From Brevibacillus reuszeri (lineage in GTDB: Bacteria > Bacillota > Bacilli > Brevibacillales > Brevibacillaceae): a stretch of 64,000 bases of DNA. The translations under genes and the position numbers were made by a program. Positions 15,639-23,991 of this stretch are shown here, piece after piece (the stretch's first letter is position 1; each line of letters starts with the position of its first letter). The notes under the pieces were generated by a model. That model did not search any database. It was given only the letters and a program-made list of their open reading frames with translations, and was not told where the DNA came from. The stretch lies in the NCBI RefSeq assembly GCF_002897295.1, contig NZ_BEXF01000010.1, positions 186,001 through 250,000 on the forward strand, in the 5' to 3' direction.

Positions 15639-17765
15639 TTATTCGTAAATGCGAATCAAGATATCCTCGAGGTCATCGCTGGTGAGTAGATCAATGAATC
15701 GGTCTAGGTCATCGATTGCATCTTCGACGGAAAGCTTAACCTGATCTTTTGTATTTGCGAAGAACACGAATACAAATTTGTCAGGTGTAGTGCTTTTCAT
15801 TTTCTCTTTGTATGTTCCATCTGCCATCAGGTCTACCAACACGTATTGTTTGTAATCACCTGGTTCTGGCTCAGGACCTGGTCCACCGTTATCATCGTCA
15901 TCATCTTGTGGCGAACTAATCGCCATTGTATAGACAGCTGGTGCTTTATCTCTGGTATCGATCCAAACAATGCGGTTTCCACCGATGCGAGGTTCAGTTA
16001 CCTCTGCTTTACTGCTCCAGGAAAGATCTACGAACGATCCATCTTCCGCATCGAATAATTCATAATAAAAATCTTTGGCATTTGGCGATAGACGATTATC
16101 TTTGAAGAACACCATGTTTCTGGAGGCCTGTGGATTCATTTGGTCACGGTCTGTATAGCGCAGCAGCTCAGTAGTTCTTTCACGACTGATATTGTAAGAG
16201 AACAAATCCCAGGAATTGTTTTTATATTCACTCCAGACAACAAAGTTGTCACCGAGTGCTGCATCTTCTACTTGCACGTTTTTGACAATATCTGTTCCTC
16301 TTCCTCTGTTGATGTCGTACAAAGTGACTGTTGCTTTTCTAGAGCTTTGCTCAATAACCCAGGCAGCATAGTCTCCGTAAATATCGATGCTCAGTGGCTC
16401 GCCTTTTACCGTAGCGACACTTTCATGTGTGCCAGTTTTAAGGTCTGTGATCACAAGCTCCGGACGACGTCCCTCATTCATCCACAACAACCGGCTGCCA
16501 TCAATTTTATAAATTTCATCACTTGGCTCTTGTTTCTCATCTGTATCCGTAATCTGCGTTTCTTTGCCGCGTTGGATGTCATAGGAAATGAGCGCTTTTT
16601 TGCTGTAATCGTACCAAACTACATAGCGATTGCTCACTACAGGGTGGTTTGGACTAGCGTTTGTTTTACTAATGATCTGGCTTGTCTTGTTTTTTGTATC
16701 ATACAAAACGACAGCGTCATCTCGTCTAGATTCGGATAAGTAGACAACATAGCGATCGCTTCCATCAGGCTGTGACGGCTCGCCCACTACCGAACCCAAT
16801 GATACGGACTCTTTTTCTTTGATATCGTAGAGGTTTAGCTGCAATACTTTGTCGCTATTTCTCTTTGCATACAGGACGTAGTTGCCATATGTACGCGGTG
16901 GATTTCCTTTGAAAATAAAAGAATCAATCTGTCTTGCTGAAGATTTGCCAAGCTCTGCGCTTCTCAAATCGCCATCTTCTACATATACATACTTGTCTTT
17001 ATAAATATGTACGTAACTTTTGTCAGCAGACCCATCCGTTATCTTCTTGTTTTTGCCTGTTGTAATGTCGTATTCATAAATCTGGGTGCTTTCGCCTGCC
17101 TCATTTTCATACAGAATCGTATCGGAATATACGCTTGGGCGCAACTGGTTTCCACGTAGGGTCACTGCTGCTGTTTCTTCTTGTGTATCGATGTCATAGT
17201 AGTAGATGTCGGCATTCCCATCCCGACTGTCTTCCCATGCAATGTAGTTTTCACTAACTGTAGGGCGAATGGCTTTCCCACTTGTCGTTACTTTTTCTTC
17301 TTCACCGGAATCAATATCGTACAGGTAAATGTCTGTACCCTTGCCCGATTTGTTCGACCAGACGACATGATTATCGTCAATCTCTACATCCAAAATGGTA
17401 CCCGAAGTATTGCTGATGCTCGTCTCTTTTCCCTTGGAGATATCGTAAAGAGTTACTGCTGAATCTTCATCGATCCATACCACATAATCTCCATCAACTC
17501 TCGGGCTTGTCTTTGTAGAGTTTTTGTTTCCAATCTTGGTCTCCGTATTTTTTCCCAGGTCGTATAGGGTAACCGTATTTTCGCCATCATTGATCCATAC
17601 TGCATAATCCTCTGCAATGTCGAAACCAGCTTGAGAGATTTCAGGTTGGCTTTGGTTAAGCTTTACTTCTTCACCAATACTCTCTGCAAATGCCGGAGTC
17701 CCGCCCCACAGAGAGGTGACCAAAACTGCCGAGGCCAACCAACCCTGGATCGGTTTTCGCTTCAT
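15639..17765 (-). CDS. Secreted TolB-like beta-propeller protein
   Basis: 708 residues. Signal peptide about 1-27 (MKRKPIQGW, hydrophobic core, TPAFAES cleavage). From about 45 to 620 there are roughly a dozen 40-50-residue repeats with the pattern Y-VW-D...LYDI-xG-E--I (for example YVVWIDEDSAVTLYDI, YIAWEDSRDGNADIYYYDI), typical of TolB/WD40-like blades, enough for one or two propellers. An acidic Pro-rich linker (DDDDDNGGPGPEPEPGD) leads to a small C-terminal domain of about 75 residues. Likely an exported protein binding proteins or wall polymers; no catalytic motif. Good AAGGAGGAATTG site. Downstream of the SR1P locus but separated by a terminator. Confidence 0.8.
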   Translation of the reverse strand: MKRKPIQGWLASAVLVTSLWGGTPAFAESIGEEVKLNQSQPEISQAGFDIAEDYAVWINDGENTVTLYDLGKNTETKIGNKNSTKTSPRVDGDYVVWIDEDSAVTLYDISKGKETSISNTSGTILDVEIDDNHVVWSNKSGKGTDIYLYDIDSGEEEKVTTSGKAIRPTVSENYIAWEDSRDGNADIYYYDIDTQEETAAVTLRGNQLRPSVYSDTILYENEAGESTQIYEYDITTGKNKKITDGSADKSYVHIYKDKYVYVEDGDLRSAELGKSSARQIDSFIFKGNPPRTYGNYVLYAKRNSDKVLQLNLYDIKEKESVSLGSVVGEPSQPDGSDRYVVYLSESRRDDAVVLYDTKNKTSQIISKTNASPNHPVVSNRYVVWYDYSKKALISYDIQRGKETQITDTDEKQEPSDEIYKIDGSRLLWMNEGRRPELVITDLKTGTHESVATVKGEPLSIDIYGDYAAWVIEQSSRKATVTLYDINRGRGTDIVKNVQVEDAALGDNFVVWSEYKNNSWDLFSYNISRERTTELLRYTDRDQMNPQASRNMVFFKDNRLSPNAKDFYYELFDAEDGSFVDLSWSSKAEVTEPRIGGNRIVWIDTRDKAPAVYTMAISSPQDDDDDNGGPGPEPEPGDYKQYVLVDLMADGTYKEKMKSTTPDKFVFVFFANTKDQVKLSVEDAIDDLDRFIDLLTSDDLEDILIRIYE

Positions 17766-17839
17766 GAAACAATTCCTCCTTTTGCAACAATTTTAAACAT
17801 ACAGCTCTATTATCTACGATGAAGAAAAGGTTGTCAAAA

Positions 17840-17868
17840 AAAACAGGCCCAAAAGCTGGGCCTGATAT
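17840..17868 (-). terminator. Rho-independent terminator of SR1P/SR1 RNA
   Basis: Minus-strand CAGGCCC-AGCTTTT-GGGCCTG followed by eight T residues, 14 nt after the SR1P stop codon. Very strong. Confidence 0.9.
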
Positions 17869-18077
17869 CTTTGCAACCTATTCTTTTTCCTGTTTTTCAT
17901 GGGGGCGACACTCACAGCTGCAAACAGCATAAAGCGTTTTCACCTGATTACATTCAAAATGTTCGATAATCGTCCCACAAGATTGGCATACGATAGTTCC
18001 CATTTATGTTCCCTCCGCATCCACTCGCCTAAGCAGTGTGTGATGGTCATATTCTCTGCAATGTGATGTTATATACA
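17845..18077 (-). ncRNA. Candidate SR1-like dual-function regulatory RNA
   Basis: A transcript from the promoter at 18106-18078 to the terminator at 17840-17868 would be about 225 nt, similar to B. subtilis SR1 (about 205 nt), which encodes SR1P and also base-pairs with ahrC mRNA. Whether the base-pairing segments are conserved cannot be judged here without the target mRNA. Confidence 0.55.
17878..18003 (-). CDS. sr1P: SR1P-like small protein (GapA-binding peptide type)
   Basis: 41 residues, start ATG 18003, with GGAGGGAAC 6 nt upstream. The sequence starts MGTIVCQSCGTIIEHFE and has two Cys pairs (C6-x2-C9 and C28/C30/C32), matching the small peptide SR1P encoded by the dual-function RNA SR1 of B. 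subtilis, which binds the glycolytic GapA and stimulates its association with RNase J1. The cysteines suggest a metal or redox site. The gene is short, isolated, with its own promoter and terminator, exactly as for sr1. Confidence 0.85.
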   Translation of the reverse strand: MGTIVCQSCGTIIEHFECNQVKTLYAVCSCECRPHEKQEKE

Positions 18078-18106
18078 TATTAATATGACACACTATTGGG
18101 AGTCAA
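18065..18106 (-). promoter_or_regulatory. SR1 promoter with putative CcpN operators
   Basis: Minus-strand -35 TTGACT (18106-18101), 17-nt spacer, -10 TTAATA (18083-18078). Inside the spacer is TGTGTCATATT (18092-18082), which fits the CcpN box as I remember it (TRTGHYATAYW). A one-mismatch copy, GATGTTATATA, lies at 18065-18075 on the plus strand. CcpN represses sr1, gapB and pckA under glycolytic conditions in B. subtilis. Confidence 0.5.
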
Positions 18107-18142
18107 TACGGTAATTTTACTCATTGTTTATCGATTAGTATG

Positions 18143-18940
18143 TCACATTAGGTCCTTTTCACCCATCCAAGCTCCTATCTGGTGCAAGACTTGATCGCGT
18201 TCCGGCTCATTCAAAATCTCATGGCGCAAGCCCGGAAAACGCTGGAACGTGACATGGCTCCCCATTTCAATCGCGAAGCGCTCCACAGCATCAGCGTCGA
18301 TAATCGTATCGTCTCCCGCCTGCAAGATCAGAACCGGAATGTCCAGCCTCCCTCTCTCTTCCCAAGCATGTGCCATCGCTCGCTCTAGCTCCTGAAACCA
18401 TCTGACACTCACCTTAGGATAATTGAGCGGGTCACTTTTATAGGCCGCTTGAACCGTGCGATCTCGCGAAACCATCTCTGGAGTAATACCATTCGGAATG
18501 GCTAAGGTCGGCCACACGCGATCTAACCACCGTGCCACCTGCGCTTTCCACTCTGGCACAACGAGCCTAAGCTGCATACATGGCGAAGTTAAAATCAGCC
18601 CCGCCAGCTCCGGTCGGCGTTCAAAAACCTGGACAAACCTCGCAGCGATCAGCCCTCCCAGACTGTGTCCCATTATAAACACCGGATGCACACCTTTTGC
18701 TTCTTCTAGCGCTTCTTCTGTCCAGATGCGGACGGTTTCTATGTACTGTGAAAAAGAATCAATATGACCTCTGGCTCCTGTGGCTCGCCCCCACCCAGGC
18801 AAATCTCCCGAATAAACCGTCCATCCCTGTTGAGTAAGATATTTTGCCACATGCTCATATCTCCCGTGATGTTCTCCAGTTCCATGGATAAGTACAACCG
18901 AGCCTCTATGATTTTGGGCAGGCCATTTATGTTTAAACAT
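18143..18940 (-). CDS. Alpha/beta hydrolase, lysophospholipase/monoacylglycerol lipase type
   Basis: 265 residues of the serine aminopeptidase (Hydrolase_4) kind: HGTGEHHGRYEHVA oxyanion-hole segment, nucleophile elbow GHSLGGLIAARF (Ser near 93), acidic residue in ILQAGDDTIID and His in GLRHEILNEPE. This set is typical of monoacylglycerol lipases and YtpA-like lysophospholipases, which release a fatty acid from a monoacyl lipid in the cytoplasm or at the membrane. Exact substrate unknown. GAGGAGAGATTAGC precedes the ATG. Single-gene unit. Confidence 0.87.
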   Translation of the reverse strand: MFKHKWPAQNHRGSVVLIHGTGEHHGRYEHVAKYLTQQGWTVYSGDLPGWGRATGARGHIDSFSQYIETVRIWTEEALEEAKGVHPVFIMGHSLGGLIAARFVQVFERRPELAGLILTSPCMQLRLVVPEWKAQVARWLDRVWPTLAIPNGITPEMVSRDRTVQAAYKSDPLNYPKVSVRWFQELERAMAHAWEERGRLDIPVLILQAGDDTIIDADAVERFAIEMGSHVTFQRFPGLRHEILNEPERDQVLHQIGAWMGEKDLM

Positions 18941-18986
18941 GCTAATCTCTCCTCTTACGCGTAAAACTCATATCCACGTACTGAAA

Positions 18987-19014
18987 AACGAGCAGAAGAA
19001 ATCTTCTGCTCGCT
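18987..19014 (-). terminator. Rho-independent terminator
   Basis: Minus-strand CGAGCAGAAGA / TCTTCTGCTCG then TTTTT, directly after the DUF3055 gene. Confidence 0.8.
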
Positions 19015-19016
19015 GT

Positions 19017-19316
19017 TTAATACTGATTCTCTTCTAATGACAAGCTCGGTAAATGCTCTTGGAAGAAGCTAGCGAGGGCCTCCGCTTCACTTTCTGAGTT
19101 CAGTCGGAATATCTTTTTCAGATATCCAGGATTAATGGCGTCCTCTGAACTGAGAAGGGTTGATTGCCCTGTCTGCATACAGATCACCAACGGCTTTCCA
19201 TAAAACTTGTGCGTAAATACAATTCCAAAGTCGTGGCGAGTGCCCTCCGATACAAATCCGAGAAAACGTACATTTGCGTTCTCCGAAACGTCATATAAGT
19301 GGTCGTAATGCTCCAT
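19017..19316 (-). CDS. DUF3055-family protein
   Basis: 99 residues from ATG 19316, chosen because AGGAGG lies 8 nt upstream. Family landmarks: LYDVSENANVRFLGF, HDFGIVFTHKFYGKPLVICM and TGQSTLLSSEDA. DUF3055 proteins are small cytoplasmic proteins of Bacilli with no assigned function. The gene stands alone between terminator and the MarR gene. Confidence 0.82.
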   Translation of the reverse strand: MEHYDHLYDVSENANVRFLGFVSEGTRHDFGIVFTHKFYGKPLVICMQTGQSTLLSSEDAINPGYLKKIFRLNSESEAEALASFFQEHLPSLSLEENQY

Positions 19317-19423
19317 CAGCAATCCCTCCTCGTCTTGAATTAGACTCCGAATACTATTTGAGTAAATATTCGGAGTATTAATAAGTATACGCGAAAACCC
19401 ATGTTTTTGCTACCCTACACATT

Positions 19424-19948
19424 TTAACTTATCAAATGTCTGGGGTTTAGCACTCGGTCCTCGCCTTCTTGAATCCATCTCACTTTTTCTGCTCCGTGCA
19501 ACGATTGAGCAACAAACGAGAGACATTCAAAGAACAATTCAACTACTGCTGTACTGTAGCGTTCCTCCATTTTCTCCAAGGCATACGTCAAACGAAAAAT
19601 ATCCGGAACACTCCGACGGCTTGCCTCAAGAACTTCCTTACCTTTTTGAGTTGGATACACATGTACAACACGTCCATCCAACTCCGATTTTTCGATTGTC
19701 ACCATCCCTTTCTCCATCAATTTTTTAATATGAATGACGATAGATGAGGGGTGCCAAAAGGTCCAGTCCGCAATTTGAGTCACGCGTACACCTTCATAGC
19801 AATAGATGATCCAGAGAATATTTAGCTGAACAGAGGAATCCAACTCAGCTTCCTTCGCTGCTTTCTCCCAGTCTTCTTTGTTCACAACATCAATGGCGCG
19901 CATCGTGTTCAATGCTTCGAATACGTGTCTAATTGAGGCCTCCTGCAT
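19424..19948 (-). CDS. MarR-family transcriptional regulator
   Basis: 174 residues. Winged helix about 35-110: QLNILWIIYCYEGVRVTQIADWTFWHPSSIVIHIKKLMEKGMV (recognition helix region) followed by the wing KSELDGRVVHVYPTQKG. The C-terminal helix should mediate dimerisation. The arrangement with a Trp-rich HTH resembles the Hpr/ScoC subgroup of Bacilli, which represses protease and sporulation genes; that link is only suggestive. Start ATG 19948. It is divergent from a DUF1885-like gene across 180 bp, a possible regulatory target. Confidence 0.85.
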   Translation of the reverse strand: MQEASIRHVFEALNTMRAIDVVNKEDWEKAAKEAELDSSVQLNILWIIYCYEGVRVTQIADWTFWHPSSIVIHIKKLMEKGMVTIEKSELDGRVVHVYPTQKGKEVLEASRRSVPDIFRLTYALEKMEERYSTAVVELFFECLSFVAQSLHGAEKVRWIQEGEDRVLNPRHLIS

Positions 19949-20127
19949 GGGTATACTCCTCCATGATCCTTGATCTTCATTCCTCGACTATATAAATAGT
20001 AGTTATATTTTACACTTTTCAGAAAAGACACGCAATTACTTTTAGTGGCAAATTACCGGCATTGCCAAAGAGTGGAAGCAATGCTACACTAAACGCAGAT
20101 ATTTTTCGGTACTGGGAGGGTGCAATT

Positions 20128-20556
20128 GTGAAACTGCAATCGGCCTACATCTATTTCGTAGAGGGCTCTACAGCCACTCATGCAAGCATTGACGACGTGA
20201 AAGCCAAGTTTACGCGATATGTGGAGATGACCTCCAAAACAGGTCAGCAGCTTGGCTGGACTTATGCAGATGCCGCTTTTCCTTATACAGTGGAGGACCG
20301 CCCTGAAGGAAAAGACTCCTGGTTTCTGTTAAAAGGAAAAGATCCAAATATGTACAAATCGATCATTGTAGGAGTCGGATCTACCGAAGAGGACGGGAAG
20401 GAAAAGCATTATGTGCAAATATCTTTACCTGAATCGGCGACTCACGGTGATAAAAACAAGGCAAATGAATATTGTCGTTACCTGGCTCGCGACTTCAAAG
20501 CCGAGCTCCATCTGTTTAATAATCGCATTCAGTACTTTCAACCACGCAAACCATAA
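20128..20556 (+). CDS. DUF1885-like protein
   Basis: 142 residues from GTG 20128, which has GGGAGGG at suitable distance; the open frame upstream to 20062 lacks a site and is atypical. The N-terminus KLQSAYIYFVEGS and the segment KTGQQLGWTYADAAFPYTVED recall DUF1885, a small alpha/beta family known in Bacillus and Geobacillus with a structure but no function. Cytoplasmic. Ends at a clear terminator. Confidence 0.65.
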   Translation: MKLQSAYIYFVEGSTATHASIDDVKAKFTRYVEMTSKTGQQLGWTYADAAFPYTVEDRPEGKDSWFLLKGKDPNMYKSIIVGVGSTEEDGKEKHYVQISLPESATHGDKNKANEYCRYLARDFKAELHLFNNRIQYFQPRKP

Positions 20557-20575
20557 ATACGCTCGTCCAAAGCAG

Positions 20576-20602
20576 CCGACATGCATCGGCTGTTTTTTCG
20601 TG
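20576..20602 (+). terminator. Rho-independent terminator
   Basis: CAGCCGA-CATG-TCGGCTG type stem followed by TTTTTT. Confidence 0.85.
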
Positions 20603-20670
20603 TATTACCCTCTTTGCCGCTGTTCTCATAGTAATACTAAAGAAGTAATTACAAGGAAAGTGGGGAGTTC

Positions 20671-21309
20671 ATGGAACAACAGGCTTTTATTGATTTGGTC
20701 GCCGGCTCAGCCAGACAGTCGTACCTCACCTACCACTTGTTTCCTTCCGTTACGATCGCACAAGCCATTCTCGAATCTGGCTGGGGTAAAAAAGTACCCG
20801 TTGATGCTGTCACAGGACGATCTTCTTATAATTTGTTTGGAATTAAAGGGACAGGAACTGCTGGCTCTGTGAAGATCGTAAGTAATGAAGTCGAGAACGG
20901 TCAAATCGTGCCTCGCACGTCTGAATTCAAGGCGTATTACAACTACCAGCAATCCATCGATGATCACTCTCAGTTTTTACTAAAGCCTGCTTACAAAAAG
21001 GTTCTTACCGCCTCCACACCTTATGAAGCCGCACAAGCCCTTTCCAAAGCAGGCTACGCCACCGATCCTGATTATGCGGCCAAGCTGACCCGTATCATCG
21101 ACACGTACAATCTGGCACAGTATGACCAGTTTACCCCTGAGGAGCCTTCTGCTTATCCGCAATGGAAGCTGGACCTGGGAAAAAGAGCACTGAAGGAGGG
21201 ATTATTAACGTCTCCCGAATGGCTAAGCAAGCTGGATGAACCCATGCCAGTTTGGGCCGTACTTGCTGTAGCCTTACGATTATTGGATAAACAGCGTCAG
21301 GCGCCGTAA
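20671..21309 (+). CDS. GH73 endo-beta-N-acetylglucosaminidase (peptidoglycan hydrolase), leaderless
   Basis: 212 residues. GH73 domain about 5-150: SVTIAQAILESGWGKK carries the catalytic Glu, SYNLFGIKG and FKAYYNYQQSIDDHSQFL are family signatures, and Y-T-DPDYAAKLTRIID follows. The last 50 residues (YPQWKLDLGKRALKEGLL...PVWAVLAVALRLLD) look like a short helical module found at the end of phage-type or SH3-less endolysins. No signal peptide, so export needs another route (spore development, lysis or holin). No phage genes are around it. GTGGGGAG site before the ATG. Confidence 0.85.
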   Translation: MEQQAFIDLVAGSARQSYLTYHLFPSVTIAQAILESGWGKKVPVDAVTGRSSYNLFGIKGTGTAGSVKIVSNEVENGQIVPRTSEFKAYYNYQQSIDDHSQFLLKPAYKKVLTASTPYEAAQALSKAGYATDPDYAAKLTRIIDTYNLAQYDQFTPEEPSAYPQWKLDLGKRALKEGLLTSPEWLSKLDEPMPVWAVLAVALRLLDKQRQAP

Positions 21310-21337
21310 AAGCGACCGCGTATACGTACGTAAAAAC

Positions 21338-21373
21338 AGAGAAAGACCCTCCATTGGAGAGTCTTTCTTTTTT
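21338..21373 (+). terminator. Rho-independent terminator
   Basis: AGAAAGACCCTCC-ATT-GGAGAGTCTTTCT followed by TTTTT after the GH73 gene. Confidence 0.85.
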
Positions 21374-21501
21374 CAAGTAAGGATACTTACGTGTAGACGA
21401 ATCTTGCTAAACCTTCAGAACACCTAGACAGTTACATCTACGGTCAAAGAAGAGCAGCTTCTATAAAAACCAATAGAAGCCCGTTACCATGAGCACGTTG
21501 A

Positions 21502-21864
21502 TCAAATCATTTGAGATCTCGATAGCGAGTAGAACCTTCCATCCACCATCCGAATGCCCAGATCTACGCAATATTCCAATCCTTGCGTCACTCCGTACAA
21601 AATCCACTCGGAAGAACGGTGGTTGATATCAAAATCAGTGTAAAGGTCAGTGCCGTCATCTCGGATCTCTCTGCGGTCAGTCACATCGAAAAGGCGTAAG
21701 ACAAATGGCAGCTCGGCAAAAGGGATCGCAAATTTCTTTTCAACCTCCTGCTCGAACTCCTTCGTCATTTTCCACTCTGCTTGGATGGATTGCTCATCTT
21801 TCCAAGCAATGCATATACTCGGGCCTTCTACGTCTGTGGATGACCGCGGGGGATTTGTATCCAT
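21502..21864 (-). CDS. DUF4912-like protein
   Basis: 120 residues. The core PFVLRLFDVTDR, FDINHRSSEWILYGV, LEYCVDLGIR and DGRFYSLSRSQ follows the DUF4912 pattern (a beta-sandwich module with YDVT, W and LG-R-DGRF landmarks). DUF4912 occurs in bacteria and some organelle-targeted proteins; its function is unknown. Here it is a stand-alone short version. AAAGGAACG precedes the ATG weakly. Confidence 0.72.
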   Translation of the reverse strand: MDTNPPRSSTDVEGPSICIAWKDEQSIQAEWKMTKEFEQEVEKKFAIPFAELPFVLRLFDVTDRREIRDDGTDLYTDFDINHRSSEWILYGVTQGLEYCVDLGIRMVDGRFYSLSRSQMI

Positions 21865-21976
21865 TCGCTCCCATCGTTCCTTTCTTTCATGTACTTGCTG
21901 TCACCAAATTATATTGGCTTTTCCGTCTATTATACCATGGGAACAGGTGGTGTGGAAACGCATCCAAGCTATAATT

Positions 21977-22573
21977 TTATCGCCCAACTGTAAATGAATT
22001 TTCTCCCACAACCACGTACGACTTGAATTTATCGGATTTCATTTGGACTTGAATTTTATAAGTGCCATAGCTATCTAGCTTCGTGGAAACAAAAGGCTCT
22101 GAGAAATAAAAGCTGTTTGCATTTTGAGTAGAGTATTTCCACTCTTTCCCTTTATCCACTTCTTTTCCATCTGGCGCGATCAATACAAGCTGCATTCTCA
22201 GATCTTTGGCAACCGGTGCATCATCCACCTCGACAAAAACGTTAAAGGTACGCGGGATGTTTTTATCGCTATATCCTTTTACCGGATTGCTGAATACAAC
22301 ATTTTTGTTTCGTGTCTGCTGAATGCCTTCGACGATCAACAGGTTAACGGTTGGCTTCACGATTTCCATTTTCCCTGTTTGCTGATCGTATAGGGCAAAT
22401 CCACCCATTTTATTCACGATATCTTCTACCGATTCAGCGTTGGAAGCAGGCATATTGCTACCTACCTGTTCACCGCTGAGAAAAATGTGCATCGCACCTT
22501 CCCCTAAGGCAGTGGCAGTCCCCACACCTGCAACAGTCAACGCCAACAAGGCCGACAACCATGCTTTTTTCAT
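21977..22573 (-). CDS. Secreted hypothetical protein
   Basis: 198 residues with a signal peptide (MKKAWLSALLALTVAGVGTATALGEG). An early VEDIVNKMGGFALYD-QTGKMEIVKPTVN segment is followed by a single beta-sandwich-like domain (about 95-195) with RTFNVFVEVDDAPVAKDLRMQLVLIAPDGKEV and a C-terminal GTYKIQVQM strand, an Ig-like shape. No catalytic motif. AGGAGGATT site. The family is not recognised; probably an exported binding protein. Confidence 0.7.
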   Translation of the reverse strand: MKKAWLSALLALTVAGVGTATALGEGAMHIFLSGEQVGSNMPASNAESVEDIVNKMGGFALYDQQTGKMEIVKPTVNLLIVEGIQQTRNKNVVFSNPVKGYSDKNIPRTFNVFVEVDDAPVAKDLRMQLVLIAPDGKEVDKGKEWKYSTQNANSFYFSEPFVSTKLDSYGTYKIQVQMKSDKFKSYVVVGENSFTVGR

Positions 22574-22854
22574 GTCTTAATCCTCCTGTATGTTTGCGCA
22601 GCAGCGCTTGTTCTGTCCGAAATTTCTTCCCACTATTTTATACGTCTACACAAGCAAATAGTTGTGGTCAAATCACAAGTTTTTTCAACAATATCCACAC
22701 TATCCACAGGTAAACTCAACCTAGGACAAACGACTTATTCACAGAGGTTGTTAATAACTACTTCCTACCCTTGACCCTATAAAAAGGAATGATCATGACA
22801 AAAAGCGTAAAAAAAAGAACGGCTTATATAAGCCGCTCTGATCCCATTTATGAC
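22574..22854. other. Intergenic region with cluster of DnaA-box-like 9-mers
   Basis: TTATTCACA (22735-22743) fits TTATNCACA exactly; ATATCCACA (22691-22699) and CTATCCACA (22700-22708) each differ by one base, and all point the same way. The stretch also contains the promoter of the secreted-protein gene and the terminator of the dap operon. No genes. Confidence 0.4.
22808..22838 (-). terminator. Terminator of dapH-aminotransferase-dapL operon
   Basis: Minus-strand AGAGCGGCTTATATAAGCCGTTCT followed by TTTTTTT. Confidence 0.85.
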
Positions 22855-23988
22855 CTATGACTGCTTGGAAAACCATGTGAAGTACCGGGAAACAGTATCG
22901 ATTGCCACTTCGATCGCTTCCTCACTCGGTTCAATCTTTGCATGATGCAAGCCATAAGGTGTATTGACACCTAGCCAAAATAAAAACCCGGGGATTTCCG
23001 TCAAAAAGTAACCAAAATCTTCTCCTGTCATTGCTTCCTTGCAATGAACAAGGGTCACATCCTCGCATTCACTGCGTACCCAATCCATAAATTCTGTTGT
23101 CAGCTGCTCATCGTTATACACCTGACAATAGCCACAGCCATAATCGATCGCAGCTGAGCATTCGAAGCCCGCCTCCACACCTTTTACAAGCGATTCGATT
23201 CTGCTTTTGACAAGCGCCATGGACTCCATGGAAAAGGTCCGAATCGTGCCTTCCAGCCGTGCTTTTTCGGCGATAATATTTTGCTTCGTTCCACCCTCGA
23301 TCTTGCCGACAGTAATGACAGCCGAGTCCAGCGGATCAATATTGCGTGCAATCACGGATTGTAGCTGTGTCACCAAATGACTTCCGGCAATCACCATATC
23401 GTTCGCCTTGTGCGGAAATGCTGCATGACCGCCTTTGCCGACCAAATCAATAAATAGTTCCGATGTGTTCGCAAATAAAATCCCAGGCTTCGTAGCAATG
23501 TGTCCTACTGGATATTCGGGAGCAATATGCAGAGCAAAAATGCAATCAGGACGCCAGCTTGCAAATTCCTCGCTCTCCATCATCGGCAAAGCTCCACCTG
23601 GACCTTCTTCAGCAGGCTGGAAGAGGAACAACAGGTCATCTGCTAGCGCGTTTTGCACAAAGTGCGTCAAAAGACCAAGGGCGATCGCCATGTGCATATC
23701 ATGTCCACATGCATGCATATAGCCCTCATGCAGCGATCGAAATGGATACGATGTCTCCTCTACGATCGGCAGACCGTCCATGTCTGTACGCCAAGCGATC
23801 GTCCGTTTTGGAGCAGTACCTGCGATTTTGACGAGAATCCCTGTACGCCACAGCTTGATCTGGAGCCGCTCTTGGGGGAGCTTCTCCAGATAATCAAGCA
23901 AATACTTTTGTGTTTTTACTTCTTGAAAGCCTGGCTCAGGTATTTGATGCAAATCACGACGGATCTGCGCAAACGTGGAAGTTGCCAT
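22855..23988 (-). CDS. dapL: N-acetyl-LL-diaminopimelate deacetylase
   Basis: 377 residues of the M20D peptidase family. It removes acetate from N-acetyl-LL-DAP to give LL-DAP for lysine and peptidoglycan. Metal and substrate residues appear in [36 protein letters not shown] and [12 protein letters not shown]; a dimerisation (lid) insertion lies about 170-290. It resembles YkuR of B. subtilis. It starts 3 nt after the aminotransferase stop, as third gene of a lysine-riboswitch operon, which favours this function over a generic amidohydrolase. Confidence 0.92.
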   Translation of the reverse strand: MATSTFAQIRRDLHQIPEPGFQEVKTQKYLLDYLEKLPQERLQIKLWRTGILVKIAGTAPKRTIAWRTDMDGLPIVEETSYPFRSLHEGYMHACGHDMHMAIALGLLTHFVQNALADDLLFLFQPAEEGPGGALPMMESEEFASWRPDCIFALHIAPEYPVGHIATKPGILFANTSELFIDLVGKGGHAAFPHKANDMVIAGSHLVTQLQSVIARNIDPLDSAVITVGKIEGGTKQNIIAEKARLEGTIRTFSMESMALVKSRIESLVKGVEAGFECSAAIDYGCGYCQVYNDEQLTTEFMDWVRSECEDVTLVHCKEAMTGEDFGYFLTEIPGFLFWLGVNTPYGLHHAKIEPSEEAIEVAIDTVSRYFTWFSKQS

Positions 23989-23991
23989 TAT

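Noticed and set aside
20671..21309. GH73 gene as part of a prophage
   Set aside because: No holin, portal, terminase, integrase or tail genes within reach; flanking genes are ordinary chromosomal ones.
22691..22743. Chromosomal replication origin
   Set aside because: Only three boxes, no dnaA, dnaN, or AT-rich DUE arrangement with neighbours rpmH or recF.
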